A stretch of 64,000 nucleotides of DNA from NCBI GenBank assembly GCA_964454305.1, contig CAYVXX010000003.1:4513-68512 (forward strand), given 5' to 3'. The notes under the pieces are model-generated. The model was not told where the DNA came from, did no database searches, and saw only the letters and a program-made list of their open reading frames with translations. This document shows positions 63,897-64,000 of the stretch, piece after piece. Each line of letters begins with the position of its first letter. Positions within the stretch are counted from its first letter, which is position 1. The position numbers and the translations under genes were made by a program. The DNA comes from JAUSPI01 sp964454305 (GTDB lineage: Bacteria > Desulfobacterota > Syntrophia > Syntrophales > JADFWA01).

Positions 63897-64000
63897 TTAA
63901 AACTTAATATCTCGTACTATTCTGATTACTTTTCCGACGATTTTATAGTGTTCGTTTGGCGTGATAGGTGGTGTTCGGAGTTGTCGCTCGTAAGGAGGTT
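63897..64000 (-). pseudogene. 3' end of an S24/LexA-like repressor gene, probably frameshifted
   Basis: On the minus strand one frame ends in PPITPNEHYKIVGKVIRIVR followed by DIKF, like the last strands of S24 peptidase-type repressors. Before it, the expected LL-SDN-E motif is found in a different frame (NLLTSDNSEH). The shift occurs within about 10 bases near 63972. The gene continues beyond the window. Confidence 0.45.

Noticed and set aside
1..64000. CRISPR array
   Set aside because: No regularly spaced direct repeats with unique spacers were seen; the dispersed repeats are kilobases apart and in both orientations.
1..64000. Ribosomal RNA genes or known riboswitches
   Set aside because: I saw no conserved rRNA segments or recognisable aptamer cores in the gaps.

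Overview
The window looks like a scaffold from a Gram-negative bacterium, most plausibly a Desulfobacterota (Deltaproteobacteria, Syntrophia-like) or a related metagenome-derived lineage. The clues are a TolC-type outer-membrane factor, outer-membrane barrels, and the housekeeping runs ispG-proS-relA/spoT and amidase-rph-rdgB-tRNA-Pro. This placement is inferred from gene content only. One run of 100 N is flanked by identical 55-base ends, so the sequence is a joined draft assembly.

Region 1 (about 0.3-51.2 kb) is a large accessory island that reads as a lipid and glycolipid factory. It opens with a GNAT-superfamily acyltransferase, a 3008-residue polyketide synthase ending in an alpha-oxoamine synthase (serine palmitoyltransferase-like) domain, and a short-chain reductase. 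Together these could make a ceramide-like core. A phosphonate pathway follows (PEP mutase, split phosphonopyruvate decarboxylase, 2-aminoethylphosphonate transaminase), with nucleotidyltransferases, a LicD-like and a Stealth-like transferase that could attach phosphonate or phosphosugar groups. Further on lie NodZ-like and GT4 glycosyltransferases (one PimA-like), a PAP2 membrane enzyme resembling inositol-phosphorylceramide synthases, a GDP-mannose 3,5-epimerase-like enzyme, a nucleotide-sugar dehydrogenase and a flippase-like protein. A complete DevBCA-TolC type exporter has a cyclic-nucleotide-binding domain fused to its ATPase. A stand-alone ACP with a fatty acyl-AMP ligase, inositol-1-phosphate synthase and a CDP-alcohol phosphotransferase complete the set. 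A separate block at 43.2-47.2 kb pairs a TPR/barrel protein (Slam-like) with a FecR protein carrying two TbpB-like barrel repeats.

A patch at 21.6-23.9 kb (diguanylate cyclase plus a frameshifted FIST sensor) interrupts the island and looks unrelated to it.

Region 2 (51.4-54.4 kb) holds small stress and housekeeping genes and two gene remnants (wrbA 3' end, integrase 5' end). Region 3 (54.5-62.3 kb) is core: ispG, proS, relA/spoT, amidase, RNase PH, an XTP/dITP pyrophosphatase with an apparent CTG start, and tRNA-Pro(TGG). Region 4 (62.4-64 kb) is a complete IS481-like element with imperfect terminal inverted repeats and a 5-bp target duplication, then a truncated ATPase and a broken S24/LexA-like fragment.

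The main hypothesis is that region 1 encodes a PKS-primed sphingolipid-like molecule carrying aminoethylphosphonate, inositol-phosphate and/or sugar head groups, exported by a heterocyst-glycolipid-type ABC system. The individual families are recognised from motifs. The joint pathway is inference.
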